A stretch of DNA of 64,000 bases from contig VZSF01004846.1 of the NCBI GenBank assembly GCA_013398295.1, positions 124,001 to 188,000 of the forward strand, given 5' to 3'. Below the pieces are notes generated by a model. The model did no database searches. It was not told where the DNA came from and was given only the letters and a program-made list of their open reading frames with translations. This document shows positions 1 through 12,100 of the stretch, one piece after another. Position numbers and translations under genes: made by a program. This DNA comes from Chionis minor (Eukaryota > Chordata > Aves > Charadriiformes > Chionididae). Position 1 is the stretch's first letter. Each line of letters starts with the position of its first letter.

Positions 1-65
1 CCCAAAAATTACTCATCTTACAATTTCTTTTCTGTCTCCTTTTTCTATTTTTTTTTTCCCCACAG
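1..65 (+). other. TMEFF1: 3' end of TMEFF1 intron 1
   Basis: The window opens inside intron 1. Positions about 24-60 are a strong polypyrimidine tract leading to the acceptor CACAG at 61-65. Exon 1 (start codon and signal peptide) must lie upstream of the window. Confidence 0.85.
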
Positions 66-175
66 AATTAAATGTAAGGGAATCTGACCTAAGAGTGTGT
101 GATGAGTCGTCGTGTAAATACGGAGGAGTGTGCAAGGAAGAGGGCGACGGCTTGAAATGTGCGTGTCAGTTCCAG
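66..175 (+). CDS. TMEFF1: TMEFF1 exon 2: start of follistatin module 1
   Basis: 110 nt. The first two bases complete a codon split with exon 1 (G|AA, Glu), followed by 36 whole codons. The exon encodes [12 protein letters not shown] and then the first half of a follistatin module ([12 protein letters not shown]...CACQFQ). The pattern of closely spaced cysteines is the EGF-like N-lobe of a follistatin domain. The donor CAG|GTAAG at 171-180 is near consensus. The exon ends in phase 0, just before the Cys that opens the Kazal part. Confidence 0.95.
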
Positions 176-3100
176 GTAAGGGCTGCTCACCTTTCTGTTT
201 GCCATTTCTGACCAATCTTTCAGGTTCAGCAGGCTTCTATCAAGCTAACCATAAGCTCCCTTTTGAACGGCGCTGACAGGGGCAGTGTGTGACTGAACTT
301 CACCAGGGCGTGCTCAGGGAGCAAGTGGAGGGTGTAGCATCATGTGAGCTCCCCGCGTGGTTTTGGTAAGCCATCCAGCAGCACATACCGACGTGGGGAG
401 GAACAGAGGGCCACCACGTGATGGGTGCCCATGGCCCCTGTGACGAGCACGAGCAGAGGTGGGGAGCGCTGGGTGACACCCACTTTCTGCCTCCCTGCTT
501 TGCCTCGTCCCACCCCAAGACCTGAGACGGGAGGGGAGGTGGCCTGGAGGAGGGCCAAGTGTTGTCACACACACCAGGTGAAGCTTTATAATTTAAATGC
601 AGTACTTATTATGGATGGCTTACTCTAATACCCAGTATTTGGAGAATTTCCTCGCTTTGCTGGTGGCCAAATGTGGTACATCAGACCCTGGAAGTTCTTA
701 AGGTAATTTGAGAATCAACTGGATCACCAGTGATCATAAAGTTTATGAATGAAAATAGTGAATTAGTCATACTCAGGTAAAAAAAAAAAAAAGTATGGAA
801 ATTTCATTTTGAAAAATCCTCTGAACTTTTAAAATGTAGTAAATAGCAAGTTCAATTTGCTTCACTGGTTTTTCAGCCTTTAGTTTACAGTTTTTACAAT
901 TATCACGACAATCCTTCCTCCGCTTCCCCCCCCCCCCCCCCCCCNNNNNNNCCCCCCCACTTTTTAAATAAAAGAGAATACTGAAGTTCTTTCTTTTTAC
1001 AATTTATAGCGAGGACAAACACACCAAATATCATGAGACTCATGGTAAAACTGCAAGAGGTGGCAGTGTTATCAACCAACTCTGGAGTGGGATATCCTTC
1101 AGTGTGTTAAAAATAATCTTGTGTTGTGTTTCCAATAAATAATAAATCAAGGGGAACCAGAATAGCAACAGGGTGTGTGTGATCTTACACTGATTTTGGA
1201 TTCCAGTGTTTCAAAGCTGGCTTTTGATGTGGTGCCCTTCAGGTGGGCACCTATGCTGGGGGCAAGCTGCAGCGTATGTCCCATAAGAACAATGGTATCT
1301 GATTGCCTTTTAAAGGGAGAAATATTCTTAGGAGAAGAGGTTTATTCATCAGCCTTCACTCTAGCTGTAACTTTTATTTATGAAAAATAATAAAATCAAA
1401 CCCCAGTAATGATTAAAAAGAAGGAAAGGAAATTCAGCCCTAGGCTAAGCGAAGGTTTCATTTATTTTCTGTAGATAGTAAACTTTACAGCTTCCTAGTA
1501 TGCAGGTCATGAGGACTAAAAAAGAAACTGGCCCATGTGATAAGCTGATACTTTTTCTTGAAGAACCCATTTTTGAAACTGATACTATTTTTAGGCTAAC
1601 TGTAAGTTTGCCTGTACTTCTTGAAAAATTAATCCTGTACTCTAAGGAAAGAAGTCTAAGGATGAGGAGAAGGTATTGTATTTTTCAGACGTAGCAGGTT
1701 GAATTCTTCCTGTAACTCTCAGCCTTAATTATTCAGCTGTAACAAGCACCACCACAGAGGGGCACGGCTATTTGCAGCCATCCTTGAACTAAGGCCAAGG
1801 CTGCCACAAACCGTCCCTCATATTCAGGAAAATGCACAGAGATTTCAGTTCCCTTCCAGGCATCACCATTCCTTCCTCCTTCTCCTCCTTATCTGCCACC
1901 ACTCCCGACCTGGCAGCATTTCTTAACTGTTCCGTCTTCTAAAACTTTAAATATTAATGAGTTGTAGTTTTTCCTCCTAGGATTCCCTTTGGAGGTGACT
2001 GGCTGCCAAGTTTCAGCATTGTCACTGAAACAGCTATAATGTCATGGCAGCAAGAATTCTGCAGGCTGTGACCTCTCTGAACACCTTGCAGGCTTTCTCT
2101 GTCTTGCCAAGTCACCTAACATGAAGTGAGATATTGAAGTTTGATTCCCCAGAATCAAATTTACAAATTAGGCCGTCAGAGAGGTGCTGAAGGATTCAGT
2201 AGTGCTACGCTTGCAGTGACCTTAATGATATCCCGACTTTCTGCAGGCCTAGTCAGGAAAAAGGATAAATTCCTTTTTATTATAATGGAGGTGAGGGATA
2301 ACACATGTTCACCAACATTATGGAAAGGTCTTTTTCTGCAGTTTGGATGACGATGACATTTTACAAAACCTAAATTAAGAACTGAACAATACCCAGTGAG
2401 CGTGTTACGGACCGGCATGGGGAGGTGAGGTGAGAGAGAGCTGGCGCGGGGCTCACTCGATCGGAATAAGAAAGGGTCGACAACAAATGGTTTAAGAGGA
2501 TAATGGCTTTAATAAGACAGAGTAGGAAAAGGAATATAGATAAGGAGCAAACTTTACATCCCTTCAAATGCTGGGCACGCCACAATCATGCAGCATTGGA
2601 TGGAGCCTGGATGGATTTTCCCACAGGAAGCTGCGCAGATCAGATCCTGTCCATGCAGACACGCTCTTCCTTTTGGTCATTCAAGCTATTAGAGGATTTC
2701 CTCACAAGAAAACAACTCTATTCCTAAAAGACATTTGCATGAGAACTTTTGGCTGCACTGTACCAAATCTCTAAAGTCTTACCAAACTGTAAAAAAGGAA
2801 TCACTTTGAACCATTTTCTATCCTTAGGACAGAAACCTACAGCTTTAAAACATTACACAGCAACTTTAATATTTAATAGTGAATGATCTATTGGAAAGTA
2901 TTTAATTATTCCCTAGAAGTGACTGTTCAATGTGAGATATGACAGGACTGACAGTTGCGGTTGAATGTCTGAAAACTACTCACTATGGGAAAGTATTACA
3001 AAACTGTTAGAAATAATTTTCAGAGTTGGCAGCATGATTTCTTTCTGTCCGTGCTTGCTTAGTTCATTTTTGGTTGGTCATCTGTGGCAGGATGACAAAG

Positions 3101-6100
3101 GAGGAAGGATAATTCCCTTCAAAATTTTGTTTTACAAATCGGGTATTTTGAGGTTTATGTATGCCAAAGCACAAAGAAACTGTTGTGGCAGAGACACTTG
3201 TTTGGAATTTGGAGAAGAAACTCTTATCCTTTTGAGGCAGTTTAGCTTAACTAATGTTGCTGGTTTTGTGTGAACTCTCGCTGGTTGAACTATATCAGTT
3301 TAATCATACACTTTGTACGGTTAAGAAATTTGGTGGCTGGTCTGTGTCTTTGTTCATTGCTTTTTGTTGTTTGGGCTTTTTTGCCTTGAGATTTTAAAGA
3401 TGCAAAAGGTGCCTAGAATTACAGTTGCCATTGCAGCCCCAAACAAGGCAACATCTCCTTTTCCACTCAGGGAAGTGGGGTTTGGATCTCCAGTTCAGCA
3501 GGGAGCGGTGCAGCACTCACGGGTGTTAGGCAGGTTCCTCTCTCAGTGTGTTTCCCAGCATTTTAATACACGTTATACACACAAGGGGTATATAATCCAT
3601 CTTGCTTAGAATGTAAGAAAATAGCAAAATACAGGCTGCTCCTGCCAAAACCATTCCAAACAATAAACTTTGCTTTATTCCTTGTTTTTTAAATGTACCA
3701 GTGCTGCTGACTTGGAGCTTAACATTTCAGTATAGTAGTACAAAAGCATTATTATAGTTGTTGACCAAGTAAAACAGACTCTTGATGCTCATGAATTTAG
3801 TGGGGATGGTGACTGTTTTCCACCTCCCTTGAAAGATCATTCTATGACCAAAAAGATCAGCAAATCTCCCCTTAAGCACTGTTCACCTTAGATTTTCCTT
3901 TGCTCAGTTTTATCCCCCTGTGCCTAGTCATACATTCTTGTATTATCTTGAAGAAGTTTTCTCCTTCCTCAGTGTGTTTATCCTTCAAATACTTCTAGAT
4001 GCCTGTCATATTCCCTCTAGCCATTACTGAGTCCCACTATAGTTATTTTGTTCTTTTAATCTTTCCTGCTGAATTCCTCTGCTCAGCCGATATGGAGTTG
4101 GACTATTATTTCAGTGATCCGAAAGGAATACATACAGTGATACTGAGAAACTAATATATTTGAGAAACTAATATATTTTAAATCTTCCTTTAGTGAATGG
4201 GGTTATAAGTTACTGCTAGTAATTCATATTTACACAACTATCTTCCTGTGTATTAATATGCAGGTGAGATTAATCACATGATTTTGTATGACTGAGTTAC
4301 TTTACAATTTCTTTTTCAGTGTCACACAAACTATATTCCTGTTTGTGGATCAAATGGAGACACTTATCAAAATGAATGCTTCCTCAGGAGAGCTTCTTGC
4401 AAGCATCAGAAAGAGATAACAGTGGTATCAAGAGGACCTTGTTATTCTGGTATGTAAAACATAATTTTGTGTCACTAATGAATGATGTTATATGGTTAGC
4501 TCTTTAGTTGTGCCCTTAATTCCAGAGGTTTTAATGTTCACGCTTTTCATAGAATAAAATAATGTGGAAACGCAAAGTCCTCTTTAGCAATGGAATATTT
4601 GTATAGAGGAAAAATGTGATATATCTTCTGATATGCTCACAGGTTCATAAATAAACATGAGAAGTACAAATACTTTATCTGAGAAAATAATTTGTGAATG
4701 CTTCTGTTGTATCTATAGAGGAGCCTTAATGTTCATCAAAAGGCTTACAACAAATTTGGAGCAGACTCCAAATTAGTCATTTCTTTAGGACTTATTTTTT
4801 GGAAGTACAGAATTAGTGTGACATCCAGCAAGTGACACTGATCATCCCAACTGCCACTCTGCCTGTATCCAAGGCATCATCTTTGACTAATTTCCCTTTA
4901 GGTCATTACTTTGAAGGTACGCACACTCTTGCAAAATCATTGTACCTCACGTTCCTAAGGTACTGGCCTTTTCTGTCTTTCTACACTCTTAAAACACAGA
5001 TTTTCCACATGCTTATAATACATGGGACAGGTTTTCACTGTCTTGAATATTGCAACATGCCCTTGGACACAGAAACTTTAGACACCAGAGGTCTTCTGAA
5101 CCTCTGGACAGATTCAAAGCTAGTGAGAACAGACACATGGCTGGCTTTCTCAGAATTAAATTCAATGTCTCGGTAGCAACAATGGCATTCTTTGGTACAT
5201 AAATAACGCACGCAAAAATTTACATTGTGGGACATCCCTCATCTTTTGATACACAATAGTTACTCAGATTAGCCTAAGCAAAGTTGCATCTGTGTGGGAG
5301 CCAGAAGCATGACTAGAGATCAGGCGCACTCTCCGAGCTAGGTTTACCTTGGCTAGGCTAGTTACTGGTGGCAATTTAGAGGTGTCAGCCTGGAACTCAC
5401 TGGTCGCTGCAACCTCCTGCCTGGAAATTAGGGTAAATATTTGGGCAGTGTACCTAGGCCAAGTTCCTCACTGCTGCCAGTCCCAGAGCTCCCTTGCTTA
5501 AATGGAGCGTGGCTGTGTTTTACATGAGCCACTGTAATGTCTTTGACTGCAGCACAGACCTATCCTGAGATCTGGGGTTGTTCAACAAGGTCCAAAACGA
5601 TCTATGACAGATCTAGATCCTTCAGATCTAGAACTGAAGGAAGGCTGTGTTTTGTGTCCAGCTCAGCTGCATGATTCCAACATACTTCAGGCAGATGATT
5701 GAATTGACCTTCTTTCTCAGTCTCCTACCTGTAAATTATCTCTGCATGCTGCAGAAATAGGTAAAAAATGCATTACCGTTTTGGAGCACTCACATATTCC
5801 TATAACAACACCCAAGAAGTATTAGGAAGTTTTGAACTGAGGATGTCTGAGTAAATATATATTTTGTTTTAATTTCATGCAGAAATTATTTTAAGAAATA
5901 GACTCACAACATCAAAGTTTCTTTCCCTCACTACAACAAAATACTAGGAAAATGTTTTGGGAACAACGAAAAAAAGTGATTATTTTTATGTGTGTCCTAC
6001 CCTACTAAGAAAAAGGCATTTCAAAACAAAAAATTGATTCTTCTTATCCCCAGGTTGCTGGCAGCAAATTACTGCAGTACTCAGCTAATCTGAGATTTTT

Positions 6101-9100
6101 TTTTAAATTCCCTTTCCATTTCTTTAAGTCCTAGATAAAATGCAGGAAATGTTTAGCACTTCATGTAACAGCTCAAGACATGTTTCTCTCTCAAGACAAG
6201 AGACAAACCTAATGAAATTCAACAAACGCAAGTGCAGGGTCCTGCACCTGGGGAGGAATAACCCCATGCACCAGTACAGGTCAGGGGCTGACCTGCTGGA
6301 AAGCAGCTCTGCAGAGAGGGACCTGGGAGTCCTGGTGGACAACAGGATGACCATGAGCCAGCAATGTGCTTTTGTGGCCAAGAAGGCCAATGGCATCCTG
6401 GGCTGCATCAAGAAGAGTGTGGCCAGCAGGTCGAGGGAGGTCATCCTCCCCCTCAACTCTGTCCTGGTGAGGCTGCGTCTGGAGTACTGTATCCAGTTCT
6501 GCGCTCCCCAGCTTAAGAACGACAGGGAGAGGGTACAGCAAAGGGCTATGAAGGTGGTTAGGGAGCTGGAGCATCTTTCTTATGAGGAAAAGCTGAGCGA
6601 GTCGGGTCTTTTTAGTCTGCAGAAGACTGAGGAGGGACCTCATCAATGTTTACAAATACTTAAAGGGAGGGTTCCAGGAGGATGGGGCCAGTCTTTTTTC
6701 AGTGGTACCCAGTGATAGGACAAGAGGTAATGGGCACAAACTTGAACACGGGAAGTTCCATCTCAACATGAGGAGGAACTTCTTTAGTTTGAGGGTCGCA
6801 AAGCACTGGCACAGGCTGCCCAGAGAGGTGGTGGAGTCTCCTTCTCTGGAGACATTCAAAACCCACCTGGATGCCATCCTGTGCAACCTGCTGTAGGTGG
6901 ACCTGCTTTGGCAGGGGGGTCTCCAGAGGTCCCTTCCAACCCCTAAGATTCTATGATTCTATGTGCTGAGACAATTGACCAGAAAGTACTGAAAACACAT
7001 TTCTGAAACTGAGGATGTGATTCAGACTGCGTACTGCTTTTACACTGGTGCAATTTAAAGTGTTTTGATGGAGCTCTACCAGAACAGTATCTGCTGTGCC
7101 CCGAGTGTCTGATGTGCTCCAGCTGATGTGAGAATATTGGATGAAAAAAGCCATCTTCTGCCACCTCTCCGTGCCCTGCTGGGGATCTTAGGTCATCAAG
7201 AAGTCAATATATTTGTACTCTCGATCTGTAACACATCTATATTGAGAATCAAATGCCCGAATTAAAAAAATCCTTTATAGACCCCCGTTCATTTTTGCCA
7301 AGTGCCTCCAAATTTGCTAAGAAAATGCTTTGTTCTGGGATGTCATTGGGAACTAAGCATAGATTCACTGGTTGCCTATCAGAGTTTCGGTTTTTCAAAG
7401 CAAAGCTTCATCCCGATGGGATGCACCTGAGACAACAGGATGAAATTCCCCTATGGTGTTGTAACAACTATTTAATATTTAAAGTACATCAGACTTTTGA
7501 ATCTCATACAAGAATGAAATACTTCCCGCTTGCTAGGGATTGATACCTTCTGAAGCTGCAGCACTGGAACAGGCTATACTGAGTGATTTTAGTCAGACCT
7601 ATTTCTTGGCAGGTAACATTTTGATTAAATTTTTACGGTCATGGACGATTTAACAGCATACTTATATATTTATTTCCTTTGTCCGAGTGCTGTCAGAGTT
7701 GCAAGATCATTAAAAGCAATGTTAAAAAAAAGAGTCAATCATAGGTGCTTTAGGAATGAACAGAGTGCAAGTTTTGACATTAAAAATGGTGTTTTAGAGA
7801 AATGTAAGAGAACGTGCAGCTGAAGCATTCAGGTCAGCATATACAGGTCTTAACATTGTCAAAGCCCATTTTACAATGAAGAGACATTGGGTTTTTTTAA
7901 GTATCTGGGTTTACAGAGGTGTTTCTATGCCTAATTACCCCTGGCACAAGCTGTGGGTAACAAGGGTCTGTGGGTGTCAGCCTACGTGTGTAGCCCCGTG
8001 TTGCAAAATACAGAGAAATTAGGAAAATGAGTTCCTCTTTGCCTAATACCCTAATATACCTTTGAGAAACGATGACTCAAATCAAACGATATACAATTTT
8101 CACCTACACCTAACCTGGCCTTTTGCATTCGCAAAGAAGCCATCGCCCTGTCTGTGGCTGGGTGGAGATGAACAGGGTCACGAAGCAAAGTCCTTGCTGG
8201 TAGTAATTCACATCTTCCACAGCTTCTCCTTCTCGCTCTGTGGGATTATGTTACGAACAAGATCAGAGCACTGTCCCAGCCTTTTCCTTTTGTTTTTTTA
8301 GTTCTTGTCCTTACCAGGTCCCTGTTTGCAGTTCAGCTCACTACCATATGCAGAGTCGGGACCATCCAGCAGGGCATGGGGAGATGGCAATACCTACACC
8401 AGGGCTCCTGCCAAGCTCACAGCATCAGTGGTCTTTCTGCTGACCTGAATCCTTGATCGGTTCATAAGGGGTGACATTACATGGAAATTCATTCATGTTA
8501 TGCCGTCCTCTACTGGAGGTTATCCCGGACTGGCTTGCTAAACAGATTTAAGAAACCAGGAAGAGAGGGTGGTCAGGGTGCACAGAGCATTGACGAGGAG
8601 TGTCGCCAAGTCCCTTGATTTCTCCTGCGTCCTTTCATTGGTGAATTTATTGTGCTTTATTAGTTTGAATAAAATAAATTATTTTAGTAAGTAAGAAATA
8701 GACCTTTACAATTCATTGCAAAGAATGTGTGTTCCTGTTAGCCTGCACACAGAGCCATGATTTTGACTGCAGATTTATATTATATGCACATGAAAATGTA
8801 ACCACACAATAATGTAGTAGTTGATATATCGTACTTGTAGATTCTCAGTGTACTGTATATATTCTGAAGGCACAGTCCATTGCTTTTTCTACTGGGATTT
8901 CTACATTAAAAAAAAAAAAAAAAAGAAGCTGTTTGCAGAACTAGAAACAAACACTATAGCTCTGTTGGATTTAAGGAATGATTCTCTGAAGAGTGGCTTT
9001 AATTTAGTGTTCTTCAGTCTGACGCAATCAAACTCTTACCCTGAATTTGAATGTACAGGTTTATACAGTAAATGCAGGGTTTTTTTTGTTGGAGGCTTAC

Positions 9101-12100
9101 AGTGAAGCATAATAAGATGCACACATTGTCCTGAAAAGTGATATAATAAGCTCAGTTTAATCCTTTTGAGGGAGTTAAGGAAGAAAATCTAGGTTAAGAA
9201 ATTCCAGATTAAGGAAGTGTGAAAATAACTCTTCATGCTCTCGCAAGAAAGCCATAACAAACCTGAAAACCTGCTCTAAAAACATACATTCATTCTGAGA
9301 ATTGACCGAGACCCTTAGTCCCAGATTCAGTGCAGTGCAGGAGCTTTCCCATCCAGCCTGCGTGAAGGGTTTGCAACAGCACAAGGTCACCCTTCTGTCA
9401 TTAGGAAATGTTTTGGAAGCAAAGAATAAGTCATACCCAATAATACCCCATCATCACATGCCTGGGTTTAATATCCTGGGGTTTTTTGGTTGGTTGTTTT
9501 GGGTTTGGGTTTTTTGGCATGGCACAGTTAAGCAGGAAATGGCTACCAGGATGACATGAGAGCAAATGCCTTTCCCCTAAAGATGTCAAGACAAATGACC
9601 ATTCCCTACACGCAGCCTGGCAAAGCGGAGGTTAAAAGCCTGTCTCCAGCAGCCCTGCAGCTGCCAGCAATTAGGCTTGTCAGCATTCCCCCCACCAAAA
9701 GCTCCTCCTGGTATATCGAAATCAAGGGTAATTGCTAGTAGGCAGCCCTGCTCCTGGAGGGTGGGATGTGAACCCAGCAGGAGGAAGGCTGAGCTGCTGC
9801 TGGGAGCGCGGGGTGGCTGAACTGGTGTGCTCCTTCGCAGGCTGCTTTTGTGCCGGGTGGGAGCTCTGCTCCCCTGCCACCAGCGGCAAGTTGGAGCTTG
9901 CGTTGCTCTTTGCTCTGGCTGGTGGCTTGAAATGGGCTGTGCAGGCGTCGGATCTTTTCCAAAATGCTGGCTGTCGCAGCGCTGCTGGGGTGATTTTGGT
10001 GGGGGGGAGGGATGTCTGTGCTGCTGCTGCAGGAGCTGATGGAGAATGGCGCTGTGCTGAGGGAAGAGGGAAAGTGAAAAGCTCTCGCTGAGCAACGCAA
10101 GAGTGCTCTTATTGCCACGTCTAGTGACAACTGTAGATCAGGATGGTCTTCTTTGGTAGCAAGTTCTTGATAATTTTATCTGATCTTTAGCTAGAGGTAT
10201 TTCTGTGTACCCAGAGTTAAACTGCAGAAAGCTTGCCCAGCTTCATTAGAGGACGGCTTCGTTAGCTCTATTAACTGGGAAATCCAGGCCAAATATAGTT
10301 AGCTAGCAGGGACCTAGGGCTTGAGATAGCAGCTGCTCTTTCCATCTTCCAGTTCTGTTTCATATGATGAGTAACTGAAGATAATTGAATAAAAGAGTCA
10401 ACATTATCCAGGACTAGCTCAGTGAAGTTTCTGGAGAGCTGGTGTGGAAGACCAATTTCTGCTTAATGTAAGGAAGTGGCATGTACTGTTTCTGTGCTAA
10501 AACCACCCCAGCTATATTCCAAAAGCTTTAGGGGAAAATCCAGGACTTGGGTATAAAGAGTATAATAACTTGTGGGTGCTAAAGTTCAGATGCTAGAAAT
10601 CCCTTCTCAGCTGTCAGCTAAACCTTGCAATACCAAAACTCTGCAAATACATTTTTTTCTTTGTTTCCTGGAGAACGGTATACAGTTTTTCCTCCAGGGT
10701 GTCAAGAGGTGTTCTGTTCTGCCTGTGACTGAATAGTTGCTGACCTGTTTCTTACATAGATCTAAAAAAGGTTCAGCGTTTTGGCATTTCTTTGCCTGCC
10801 TCTCTGTGAGCAGGATCTGATAGGTTTGCTCCCTAGGTGCCCACTGGACCACCTGCCTCATGCGAATCAAGTGGAAGGGTCTGCTTGCTTAAAATTTGTC
10901 AGTGGACTGTTTGTCCTCCTGTTCATACTTAGCAGTTTGGAGCTTTTGCCCTATGTGGGGAAGAGATGGGTTCAATTTTCATGCTGGTTTGAATTAAAAG
11001 CCATCCTTCCTGAAAGAGAGAGGCTGCAGACTCTTGGGTTTGGAGAGTGTACTTTCTGCCTCTACCTCAAAACAGACTTCTGGTACAGAAATGGCTCTGT
11101 TCCGAGAGAAGAGAAGGAAAAAAAGAAAAAATGAGGTTCTGATTGTAGCCTGCTGCTTACAGCATTCAGATGCTGTATCTGATGGAAGCGCTTCTTTATG
11201 TATTTTATCCAGAAACTCCTTCACGAGTAAAAGCAGCTCTCAGCAGAAGCCTGTAAATTTGTGTATAAGCATATTTTACAAGCCTATCTGGAAAAGAGCA
11301 GCTTAACTCAGTCTCTAATTACTGACCCGTGGCTCGGGGGCGATGCTATTTCTGCCCGGCTTCCTCACTTGCTGAGCATCTTTCTTGCCAGGTCTTGGTG
11401 CACAGAGACCACTTTTGGAAATCCTGAATTGGTTAAGGGCCTGAAAAGAGCAGGGCTGCTTGTCCAAGTAAGCTTGCAAAAAAAAAAAAAAAAAGCTACC
11501 TTTTTAACCAGCAGCTGCTTAGGAAAATCTAGCCAAGGCTCAGAAAAAAGCAGGAACACCGGCTTAGTTTAGCACAGTTACCCAGGAGACAAGAGTCCCA
11601 GCACAGCTTGCCGGCTCAGAAGGGAGGCACGGGCTCCTTTTTTTTCTTTTTTAATGGTTTCCTGAGACCTGAAAACCCAGAGACGCAGGAGTGGATCTGT
11701 CGCATTGCTAGGATGTCCTGCCAAGTGGAGACAGAGTCGCTTCTGGACTTCTTGTATATCAACCCAGTGATCCCTAGAGACGGGTGGCTGAGCATCACCT
11801 CTATCATTTACACGGCGCTCTCCTTACAGCTTGTACCGCCTGTGTGATGGTACCTGCCCTGCTACACAGCATATGCACCTCGTGGTGCAACTACTCCAGC
11901 CCGGCACGCTGGAGCTGAGCGGCGTTTCTCACCTCGGGGCTGAATGTGCGGGGAAAGCAGTTCCCCCTTGATTTTGATATGCCGCTTGAGAGTTGGAAAT
12001 AAAAAACATGGGACAAGTCAAGTTGCTTCGAGACATTTTAGCCTTTGTTTTTTATGTGAATTACGCATTGAACTTGCTGATTTTTGTATTTCAGCCTTCT

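Larger units (their letters stand above)
176..4319 (+). other. TMEFF1: TMEFF1 intron 2 (4.1 kb)
   Basis: Non-coding. It holds an A-run at 779-793, a poly-C run interrupted by seven Ns (926-958), a possible antisense retroviral LTR fragment (from 2403) and a 17-bp tandem doublet (4144-4177). Open frames here are short, lack family similarity and are taken as chance. The acceptor TTTTTCAG ends at 4319. Confidence 0.85.

Noticed and set aside
5608..5641. Palindromic AGATCTAGATC / CCTTCAG...CTGAAGG motif as a regulatory hairpin
   Set aside because: Arms are only 7 bp, intronic, with no supporting context. Expected by chance in 64 kb.
6140..6715. 191-codon plus-strand frame as a host gene
   Set aside because: The frame is the C-terminal part of CR1 ORF2 and ends near the CR1 tail octamers. 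It is transposon sequence.
9586..10130. Long overlapping frames on both strands (169, 131 and 119 codons) as genes
   Set aside because: The region is a GC-richer patch where stops are rare. Proline/serine-rich or cysteine-rich composition with no recognisable domain, start context or splice continuity.
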